Source of the DNA: Burkholderiaceae bacterium
GTDB lineage: Bacteria; Pseudomonadota; Gammaproteobacteria; Burkholderiales; Burkholderiaceae
Length of the DNA stretch: 10,386 nucleotides
Direction: 5' to 3'
Assembly (NCBI GenBank): GCA_025057735.1
Contig: JANWUU010000107.1
Location: 1 to 10,386 of the forward strand
Positions 1 through 5,935 of the stretch are shown here, one piece after another. How positions within the stretch are numbered: the stretch's first letter is position 1; the number at the start of each line of letters is the position of its first letter. Position numbers and translations under genes: made by a program. The notes under the pieces were generated by a model. That model saw only the letters and a list, made by a program, of their open reading frames with translations, did no database searches and was not told the origin of the DNA.

Positions 1-1082
1 TAGAACACCGTCACACGGTGTTCCTGGATCATTTTCCAGAAGCGGCCGGCGTCCGGATGCGTCGGCACACCCTCGAACATCACCTGCGTGGCACCGACCG
101 CGAGCGGCCCATAGCAGACGTAGGTGTGGCCCGTCACCCAGCCGACGTCGGCCGTGCACCAGAACACGTCCGTGGGCTTGTGATCGAACGTCCATTTCAT
201 CGTCACCGCCGCCCACAGCAGGTAGCCGCCGGTGGCGTGCTGCACGCCTTTCGGCTTGCCGGTGGAGCCGGAGGTGTACAGGATGAACAGCGGATGCTCG
301 GCCTCGACCCAGACCGGCTCGCAGCTCGTGCTCTGTCCGGCCATCAGTTCGTGCATCCACAGGTCGCGCCCCGGCGTCATCGGCACGTTGCCGCCAGTGC
401 GGCGGTAGACGATCACCTGGCGCACCGCCTCGCAGCCGCCCATCGCGAACGCCTCGTCGATGGCCGGCTTCAACGGAAGCGCGCGGCCGCCGCGCATCTG
501 CTCATCGGCGGTGATCACCAGGGTGGCGCCGGCATCGACGATGCGCTCCTGCACGCTCTTGGCCGAGAAACCGCCGAAGACCACCGAGTGCGTGATGCCG
601 AGGCGCGCGCAGGCCTGCATCGCCACGATCACTTCGATCGACATCGGCATGTAAATCAGCGCGCGCTCGCCTTTCTTGAAGCCGAGCCCCTTGATGGCGT
701 TGGCGAACTGGCACACCTTGGCATGCAGCTCGCGGTACGTGATGCGCGTGACCTTGCCGTCGTCGGCCTCGAAAATGATGGCCGTCTTGTCCGCGTTGCC
801 GTTGGCCAGGTTGCGGTCCAGGCAGTTGTACGAGGCGTTCAGCTCGCCGTCGGCGAACCAGCGATAAAAGGGGGCGTTGCTTTCGTCCAGCACCTGCGTG
901 AACGGCTTGTGCCAGGCGAGATGCTCGCGTGCCAGCCGCGCCCAGAAACCGGTGAAGTCGCGCTCGGCCTCGGCGCACAGCGCCCGGTACGCAGCCATGC
1001 CGCTGACGTTGGCCCGGCTGACCACCTCCGCGCTTGGCTCAAAGACGCGGTTTTCGTGCAGAACGGATTCGATGTTGCCCAT
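1..1082 (-). CDS. acsA: Acetyl-CoA synthetase (AMP-forming), N-terminal part, 3' end outside window
   Basis: Acetate:CoA ligase of the ANL superfamily. It activates acetate to acetyl-AMP and then acetyl-CoA in the cytoplasm. About 360 residues are visible of a family length near 650; the reading frame is open to the window edge. Family landmarks are seen in order: a Trp-rich N-terminal domain, SYNCLDR at about residues 84-90, and the ATP-binding loop [11 protein letters not shown] at 269-279. [18 protein letters not shown] follows, and the frame runs off at HRVTVFY, just before the expected acetyl-pocket motif. The acyl-pocket Trp and the C-terminal acetylatable lysine lie outside the window. 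The ATG at 1082 is preceded by AAGGGG about six bases upstream and gives the usual AcsA N-terminus. The gene follows the acyl-CoA dehydrogenase on the same strand after 140 bp that hold several palindromes. Propionyl-CoA synthetase is the main alternative, but the sequence fits AcsA better. Confidence 0.93.
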   Translation of the reverse strand, partial: MGNIESVLHENRVFEPSAEVVSRANVSGMAAYRALCAEAERDFTGFWARLAREHLAWHKPFTQVLDESNAPFYRWFADGELNASYNCLDRNLANGNADKTAIIFEADDGKVTRITYRELHAKVCQFANAIKGLGFKKGERALIYMPMSIEVIVAMQACARLGITHSVVFGGFSAKSVQERIVDAGATLVITADEQMRGGRALPLKPAIDEAFAMGGCEAVRQVIVYRRTGGNVPMTPGRDLWMHELMAGQSTSCEPVWVEAEHPLFILYTSGSTGKPKGVQHATGGYLLWAAVTMKWTFDHKPTDVFWCTADVGWVTGHTYVCYGPLAVGATQVMFEGVPTHPDAGRFWKMIQEHRVTVF

Positions 1083-1159
1083 GTGAGTCCCCTTGCGGTT
1101 GGGATCCGTCTGTCGCGGATCGATACACGGTAGGAATCAGCGCTTACAGAAACCTTACA

Positions 1160-1188
1160 TTGCGTTGCAACGCGCTTGCGCGGCGCAA
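1160..1188. promoter_or_regulatory. Tandem TTGC-N-GCAA palindromes upstream of acsA
   Basis: Two adjacent inverted repeats lie about 80-105 bp upstream of the acsA start. The first is TTGC-GTT-GCAA at 1160-1170, which overlaps the perfect 12-bp palindrome GCGTTGCAACGC at 1162-1173. The second is TTGCG-CGG-CGCAA at 1176-1188. Their centres are about 17 bp apart. Position and symmetry suggest an operator for a dimeric regulator, or two sites for one. Short-chain fatty-acid regulators of the RamB/PccR type recognise TTGCAA-cored sites, so such a factor is conceivable, but that link is inference. No convincing -35/-10 pair was found here. Confidence 0.4.
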
Positions 1189-1222
1189 CACGACTGTCAC
1201 AATCGGCCCCGGCCGCGTGCCG

Positions 1223-2479
1223 TCATAGCCGCTGCGGCGGTGTGAAAAGGCCCGCGTTGGCGCCAAAACGCTGGCGTGCGCGCTGCAGTTCGGCGCGGGC
1301 GACTGCGCGCAGATGCACCTCGTCGGGCCCATCGACGAAGCGCAGCGCCCGTCCCCAAGTCCAGAGAAAGGCTAACGGCGTATCCGAGGACAGTCCCATC
1401 GCCCCGAATACCTGAATTGCGCGATCCAGCACGCGCGTCTGCAGGCGGGCGGCGACCACCTTGATCGCCGAGACGTCCACGCGCGCGGCGCGATTCCCTT
1501 CGCGGTCGAGCCGGTCGGCGGCGCGCAGAACCAGCAGCCGTGCCTGGTCGATCTCCAGGCGCGACTCGGCGATCCAGTCCTGCACGTTGGCGAAATCGGC
1601 GAGGTAGCGGCCGAAGGCGCGCCGCTCCAGCGCGCGCTCGCACATCAGCTCGAGGGCCAGTTCGCATTGACCGATGGTGCGCATGCAATGGTGGATGCGG
1701 CCCGGACCGAGCCGCGCCTGCGCCAGCGCAAACCCCGCGCCCTCCTCGCCGAGCCGGTTCGTCACCGGCACACGCACGTCGCGGAAGACGATCTCGCAAT
1801 GCCCCTCGAGCGACCGGTGATGCATGATCGGGATGTTGCGCACGACGCGCACCCCAGGCGCGTCCAGCGGCACGATCACCATCGAGTGCCGCTCGTGCGG
1901 CGGCCGCGCGCCGACCGTGTCGGTCAAGCCGAGCACGATGGCGAAACGGCACAAGGGATGCAGCGCGCCGGTGATGAACCATTTGCGGCCGTTGATCACG
2001 TAATGCTCGCCGTCGCGCCGGATGACCGTTTGTATGTTGGTGGCGTCCGACGAAGCCACGTCGGGCTCGGTCATCGCGAACGCGGAACGGATCTCACCGG
2101 CGAGCAGCGGTTTGAGCCAGCGTTCGTACTGCTGCGGCGTCGCACAGCGGTGCAACAGCTCCATGTTGCCGGTGTCGGGCGCGCTGCAGTTGAACACCTC
2201 CGCGGCCCACGGCACCCGCCCCATCGTCTCCGCCAGCGGCGCAAATTCGAGGTGGCTTAAGCGCGTGCCGGGTTCGTCCTCCCGCAGCGACGGCAGGAAC
2301 AGGTTCCACAGCCCCTCCTCCCGCGCCAGCGCCTTCAGGTCCTCCATCAGCGCCAGCGGATAGACCCCCTGCTCGGCCTGCGCGTGCCAGGCGCGGTGGT
2401 TCGGCAGCACGTAGCGTTCCATGAAATCCTGCAGGTGCCGCCGCAGACGGTCGGTCTTCTCGCCGTAATGGAAATCCAT
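1223..2479 (-). CDS. Acyl-CoA dehydrogenase, ACAD10/11-like family
   Basis: FAD-dependent acyl-CoA dehydrogenase of 418 residues, oxidising an acyl-CoA to a 2-enoyl-CoA in the cytoplasm. Visible are the mixed helical N-terminal domain (about 1-130), the flavin/substrate motif TEPDVASSDATNI (137-149), RKWFITGA (166-172) in the beta domain, and a helical C-terminal domain with RRAFG (286-290). Near the end VDGPDEVH (382-389) stands where many family members have YEGTxEIQ, so Asp replaces the usual catalytic Glu; this Asp form is typical of the ACAD10/11-like branch. An ATG at 2590 would add 37 Arg/Ala-rich residues, but the ATG at 2479 follows a strong GGAGGG Shine-Dalgarno sequence and starts with the family-like MDFHYGEK, so I chose it. 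The substrate cannot be read from sequence. It is divergent from the ACT gene and upstream of acsA on the same strand, which would suit fatty-acid use feeding acetyl-CoA. Confidence 0.9.
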   Translation of the reverse strand: MDFHYGEKTDRLRRHLQDFMERYVLPNHRAWHAQAEQGVYPLALMEDLKALAREEGLWNLFLPSLREDEPGTRLSHLEFAPLAETMGRVPWAAEVFNCSAPDTGNMELLHRCATPQQYERWLKPLLAGEIRSAFAMTEPDVASSDATNIQTVIRRDGEHYVINGRKWFITGALHPLCRFAIVLGLTDTVGARPPHERHSMVIVPLDAPGVRVVRNIPIMHHRSLEGHCEIVFRDVRVPVTNRLGEEGAGFALAQARLGPGRIHHCMRTIGQCELALELMCERALERRAFGRYLADFANVQDWIAESRLEIDQARLLVLRAADRLDREGNRAARVDVSAIKVVAARLQTRVLDRAIQVFGAMGLSSDTPLAFLWTWGRALRFVDGPDEVHLRAVARAELQRARQRFGANAGLFTPPQRL

Positions 2480-2491
2480 CGGTCCCTCCCC

Positions 2492-2526
2492 GCAATGGCA
2501 AGATGGTCGCAGGGGACGGCCATTGC
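2492..2526. repeat. Perfect 8-bp inverted repeat in the divergent gap
   Basis: GCAATGGC (2492-2499) and GCCATTGC (2519-2526) are exact reverse complements separated by 19 bases. They lie directly upstream of the Shine-Dalgarno sequence of the acyl-CoA dehydrogenase, inside the 134-bp gap shared with the ACT/heme oxygenase pair. Centre spacing is 27 bp. It could be a split operator for a dimer serving either direction, or a leader hairpin in the dehydrogenase mRNA. An 8-bp match within 35 bp is unlikely but possible by chance in GC-rich DNA. Confidence 0.35.
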
Positions 2527-2613
2527 CGACTTGCGCGAAAGCAAACGCCGCTGCTTGCCGCCGCCGCGGGGCCGGCCGCAGAATCTTCAAGACGCCCAGC
2601 CCAGAGGCGAGCC

Positions 2614-3069
2614 ATGCCCGATTCCGTGCGCCGTGTCGCGCACTACGCAGTGACCGTGCCGAACCGCCCTGGGGCGGCCTTCGGCGTGTTGGCCGCCCTG
2701 GTGAGCGCCGGCATCAATCTGCTCGCCTGCAAGGGGACGCCGCAGGGGCGGCGCGCCCGCATCGAGGTCGTGCCGGACGATACGCGCCGCTTCGCGGCCG
2801 CTGCCCGCAAAGCGGGTTTCGTCTTCGAGGCGCAGCGGACCGGTTTCCTGATCCAGGGCGAAGACCGCCCCGGGGCGCTCGCCGAGCACCTGCAGCGCTT
2901 GGCCGAGGCCAACATCGACGTGGCCGCGATCGATGGCGTCACCGCCGGGCACGGGCGCTGGGGCGCCATCATCTGGGTGGCGCCCGACGTGGCGGCGCGG
3001 GCCGGTCGCGTGCTGCGCGCGGGGGCGCGCCAGCGGTCACGTCAACCCAGCACGGTGCACGGCCGATGA
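2614..3069 (+). CDS. Tandem ACT-domain protein, function unknown
   Basis: A 151-residue soluble protein made of two ACT domains. The first (about 9-72) has the signature PNRPGAAFGVLAAL then AGINLLA. The second (about 76-137) has GEDRPGALAEHLQRL then ANIDVAAI. These are the ligand-loop and helix features of ACT regulatory domains, which usually bind amino acids or other small molecules at a dimer interface. No catalytic domain or HTH is attached. A basic tail (about 138-151) follows. The ATG at 2614 was chosen because it sits behind AGAGGCGA and the ACT fold begins nine residues later; the open frame upstream to 2503 has no such support. Its stop overlaps the start of the heme oxygenase gene (ATGA at 3066-3069), implying coupled expression. 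Short double-ACT proteins are common and mostly uncharacterised, so no function is assigned. A role in sensing a ligand relevant to heme or light control is inference from context only. Confidence 0.85.
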   Translation: MPDSVRRVAHYAVTVPNRPGAAFGVLAALVSAGINLLACKGTPQGRRARIEVVPDDTRRFAAAARKAGFVFEAQRTGFLIQGEDRPGALAEHLQRLAEANIDVAAIDGVTAGHGRWGAIIWVAPDVAARAGRVLRAGARQRSRQPSTVHGR

Positions 3070-3725
3070 CGCTCGGCGCCCTGCTGCGCGAGGCCACGCG
3101 CGACTGGCACGCGGCGGTCGAGCGCAGCGCCTTCGTTCAGTCGCTGCTGCGCGGGCGCCTCGAACGTGCCGCCTACTGCGTACTGCTGCGCAATCTGTTC
3201 GATCTGTACCGCGGCCTGCAGACGGGACTGCGGCGTCACGGGCGCAGTCCCGTGCTGTCCGGCCTACCGCCGCAGGCCATCGCCCGCACGAGCGCGCTGC
3301 GCGAGGATCTGGAACACCTGCACGGTCGCCACTGGCGACGCGACCTGCCGCGGCTTCCCGCGACTGCGCGTTACGTCCGGCGGCTGCACGCGTGCGGCCC
3401 CGCCGCTCTGCTCGCGCACGTCTACGTCAGATGCCTGGGCGATCTGAGCGGTGGCCAGGCGCTGCGCCGCTGCGTCAGCCGTGCCTTCGGCCTCGCGGGA
3501 CCCCTGGGCACGCGTTTCTACGACTTCGGGCCACCGGCAGCGGCTGCCGCGCTGAAGGACGCGCTGCGACGGTGCATCGACGACGCGGGCCTCGTCTGCG
3601 AGGCGCCGCAGGCGGTGGTCGCGGAAGCGATCGCCGCCTTCCGGCTGCATGCCGACTTGTTCGCCGAACTGCAGCGCTGCCGGCAGGTCGATGCCGCCAC
3701 GGCGCAGGGTTCGCCGCCGCCTTGA
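3066..3725 (+). CDS. bphO: Biliverdin-forming heme oxygenase for the bacteriophytochrome
   Basis: Opens heme to biliverdin, CO and iron; biliverdin is the chromophore of bacteriophytochromes. The 219-residue product matches the canonical helical heme oxygenase family. The N-terminal helix LLREATRDWHAAVE carries the likely proximal heme ligand His15. HVYVRCLGDLSGGQALRR (118-135) contains the glycine-rich distal helix, with Gly125, Asp126 and Gly129-130. FYDF (151-154) is another family signature. The length is close to that of bacterial HO/BphO proteins. The ATG at 3066 overlaps the stop of the ACT gene, and there is no clear ribosome-binding site of its own, so it is probably translated by coupling. 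The 3' end converges on the bphP stop 13 bp away. Proximity to bphP supports a chromophore-supply role over iron scavenging. The electron donor is not encoded here. Confidence 0.93.
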   Translation: MTLGALLREATRDWHAAVERSAFVQSLLRGRLERAAYCVLLRNLFDLYRGLQTGLRRHGRSPVLSGLPPQAIARTSALREDLEHLHGRHWRRDLPRLPATARYVRRLHACGPAALLAHVYVRCLGDLSGGQALRRCVSRAFGLAGPLGTRFYDFGPPAAAAALKDALRRCIDDAGLVCEAPQAVVAEAIAAFRLHADLFAELQRCRQVDAATAQGSPPP

Positions 3726-3738
3726 GCCGGGCGCGCCG

Positions 3739-5922
3739 TCAGGCCGGACCTGCGAACGAGCGGATGCGCCGATACAGGAGCGCGGCCCGGCGCGCCGAGC
3801 CCTCCACTTCCTCCAGCAGCGGCGGAACCGTCGGCGTGTCGGTCGCCTCCGCGATGTCCATCGCCGCCAGGCTGGCGTTGGTGAAAAGCGCGCGGATCAC
3901 TTGATCCTGCGGCGGCACCGGCTGCTCGGCGCCCGCCTGCGCGATCAGGTCGCGCGCCGCCGTGGCGAGCGCAATCTCCAGGTGCTCGCGGGCGGCCGCC
4001 GCGCGCTGCTGGTCGCTCTGATCGAGCACGATCAGCACGTAGCCGAGCACCGCGCCCGCCCGCCCCGGGACGACCTCGCCGCGCACGCGCACCGGGACGC
4101 GCCGGCCGCCCGGTTGTACCAGCTCGAGGTCGCCGCGCCACGGCCGCCGCGCAGCGGTCACGTCCGCCAACGCCTGGGCGACGCGGTCGGCGGGCGCAAA
4201 GACGGCGCCGAGATCCCGCAGCTCGCGCAGGCGCGCAGCGGCGCCGCCGCTTAAGCGCATCAGCGGTTCGTTCACGAGCAGCACGCGCCCGTGCGCGTCG
4301 GCCACGATCACCGGTTCCTTCAGCGCCGCCAGGCTCGTGCGGATCTGGGCGGCCTGATGCTCCGCGATCAGCAGGCGCACCGCCTGCACCTGCAGGATGA
4401 TGTCGACCAGCGAGGCCCCGATGGCGCGCGCCAGCGACAATTCCGCCGCCGTCCAGGGCACCGCCGTGCCGCGCACGATCTCGGACCACGCGGCGAAGGA
4501 GCGGCGCGGCGACAGCTCGCGCGGATCGTTGCCCACCACCACCGGCTTGGTCGGATCGCCGGCCCAGGTCACCGTCTGCAACTGCTCCTTGCGCAGCCAC
4601 ACCAGGTAGTCGGGGCGGTTGGCCGACAGCCGCACGGCCAGCACGCCGCTCGCGGTGGGCGTGAGGGAGGCGAGTTCGGGGTTGTCGCGCACCACCGAGG
4701 CGGTGCTGAAGATCGGGTCGGCACCGCAGCGGTCGATCCACCGGCACAGCGCGCGCAACTCGGGGGTGGAGGGCACCTCGCCGGCGGTCATGATCTCGTC
4801 GTCGAAGAACAGCACCGCGCCGGTCGCCTCCAGCGGCTGCAGCAGCGTCTGCCGGTTGCGGAACAGCGCCGCCCGCCAGTCGCCCTCGGTGGAGGTGGCC
4901 TCGATGAGGCGTTGCTCGAGACGGCGCACCATGATGGCCACCTGCGCCTGCGCGTAGTTCTCGATCGCCGCGATGCGGGTGGCGATCGCCTCGGCGAGCA
5001 GGTCGCAGGCGGCGCGCAACGCATAGCGCAGGTTGCGCGGCGCGTAGTGGTGACAGGCGATCAGCCCCCACAGCTTGCGCTCGCGTACCAGCGACACCAC
5101 CAAGGTGGCCGTCACGCCCATGTTACGCAGGTACTGCAGGTGCAGCGGCGACATGCTGCGCAGATAGCACATCGACATGTCCAGTTCGGCGCCGTCGGGC
5201 CGATGGCGCGGCTCGATCGGCGCCGGCGCATAGTCGACGTCGACCAGCACGCGCACGCGGTTGCGCAGGTACAGCTCGCGCGCACGCTGCGGGATGTCGG
5301 AGGCGGGGTAGTGATGGCCCAGCAGGGACTCCAGCCGCGGGTGGCGCGCCTCGGCGACGATCTTGCCGTGTCCGTCCGGATCGAATTTGTAGACCATCAC
5401 CCGGTCGTAGCCGGTCAGGTCGCGCACGCAGCTCACGGCGGCGTCGCACAGGGTGCCGAGCGAGGCGCATTGGCTGAACCGTTCGACCGCGGCCCCGATC
5501 CGCGCCACCAGCACCGCGCCGTCCAGATCGACCGTCTCGACGCCGGCAGGGCCGAGCGCCTCCGCCTCGACCACCAGGGCGCCGTCGGCAAGACGGTGCA
5601 CGCTCGCCTCCAGCTCGACCACGCCGTGGCCGCCGTCGACGCAGCAACGCAGCGGCGACGGTTCCGCCAAGGGCTGGCCGGCGGCGAGCTCGGCGACGCG
5701 CGCCGCCAGATCGCCCCCCAGCGCCGCCAGCGGCGCGCCCAGCAAGGCGCGCCAGTCGCGGCCGAAGATGCGCGCGCAGTTCGTGCTCGCCTGCTCGACG
5801 ACCAGGTCGCGCTCGCGCGCCACCAGCAACGCGCCATGCGGTTGGATCGACCCGGCCAGATGGATCAGCTCGCGTTCGCAGTTGGTCAGGTCGGCCTGAC
5901 CAAAGGGCGGGCTGACCGACAC
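3739..5922 (-). CDS. bphP: Bacteriophytochrome with PAS plus degenerate kinase-like output
   Basis: Red/far-red photoreceptor of 727 residues. Order: N-terminal PAS (about 10-115) with biliverdin-attachment Cys15 in LTNCERELIH and GSIQPHG; GAF (about 130-315) with PASDIP (Asp209), SPLH (His261) and GLIACHHY (His291); PHY (about 320-500) with WAGDPTKP (453-460) and the tongue motif PRRSF (472-476); a second PAS (about 528-635); then a 90-residue tail. The tail resembles the second helix of a kinase dimerisation domain (LLEEVEGSARRAALLYRRIRSF), but no H-box and no ATPase domain follow. This matches PpsR-antagonist BphP1-type phytochromes of Bradyrhizobium and Rhodopseudomonas. Start: GTG at 5922, preceded by AAAGGAGG four bases upstream and 10 bp after the ppsR stop. 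The ATG at 5967, inside ppsR, would add 15 Ala/Thr/Gly-rich residues without a Shine-Dalgarno sequence. Joint translation with ppsR and direct protein contact are inferred. Confidence 0.93.
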   Translation of the reverse strand: MSVSPPFGQADLTNCERELIHLAGSIQPHGALLVARERDLVVEQASTNCARIFGRDWRALLGAPLAALGGDLAARVAELAAGQPLAEPSPLRCCVDGGHGVVELEASVHRLADGALVVEAEALGPAGVETVDLDGAVLVARIGAAVERFSQCASLGTLCDAAVSCVRDLTGYDRVMVYKFDPDGHGKIVAEARHPRLESLLGHHYPASDIPQRARELYLRNRVRVLVDVDYAPAPIEPRHRPDGAELDMSMCYLRSMSPLHLQYLRNMGVTATLVVSLVRERKLWGLIACHHYAPRNLRYALRAACDLLAEAIATRIAAIENYAQAQVAIMVRRLEQRLIEATSTEGDWRAALFRNRQTLLQPLEATGAVLFFDDEIMTAGEVPSTPELRALCRWIDRCGADPIFSTASVVRDNPELASLTPTASGVLAVRLSANRPDYLVWLRKEQLQTVTWAGDPTKPVVVGNDPRELSPRRSFAAWSEIVRGTAVPWTAAELSLARAIGASLVDIILQVQAVRLLIAEHQAAQIRTSLAALKEPVIVADAHGRVLLVNEPLMRLSGGAAARLRELRDLGAVFAPADRVAQALADVTAARRPWRGDLELVQPGGRRVPVRVRGEVVPGRAGAVLGYVLIVLDQSDQQRAAAAREHLEIALATAARDLIAQAGAEQPVPPQDQVIRALFTNASLAAMDIAEATDTPTVPPLLEEVEGSARRAALLYRRIRSFAGPA

Positions 5923-5935
5923 GCCCCCTCCTTTA
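5923..5935 (-). promoter_or_regulatory. Strong ribosome-binding site of bphP abutting the ppsR stop
   Basis: Read on the minus strand, TAAAGGAGGGGGC leads into the GTG start of bphP. The first three bases are the ppsR stop codon TAA, and the AGGAGG core (5932-5927) begins right after it. Ribosomes finishing ppsR would therefore end on the bphP entry site. This site decides the GTG start and implies tightly linked synthesis of repressor and photoreceptor. Confidence 0.75.

Noticed and set aside
1111..1127. Possible PpsR site TGT...ACA upstream of acsA
   Set aside because: The spacing is 11 bases rather than the 12 required by the TGT-N12-ACA consensus, and the flanks do not match; acsA is also not a typical PpsR target.
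18..1133. A 371-codon open frame on the plus strand across the acsA region
   Set aside because: The minus strand encodes an unambiguous acetyl-CoA synthetase over the same bases; the plus-strand product resembles no known family and has codon-shadow composition.
3726..3738. Possible bidirectional terminator between bphO and bphP
   Set aside because: The 13-bp gap contains GGCGCGCC, but there is no stem-loop with a T-run on either strand.
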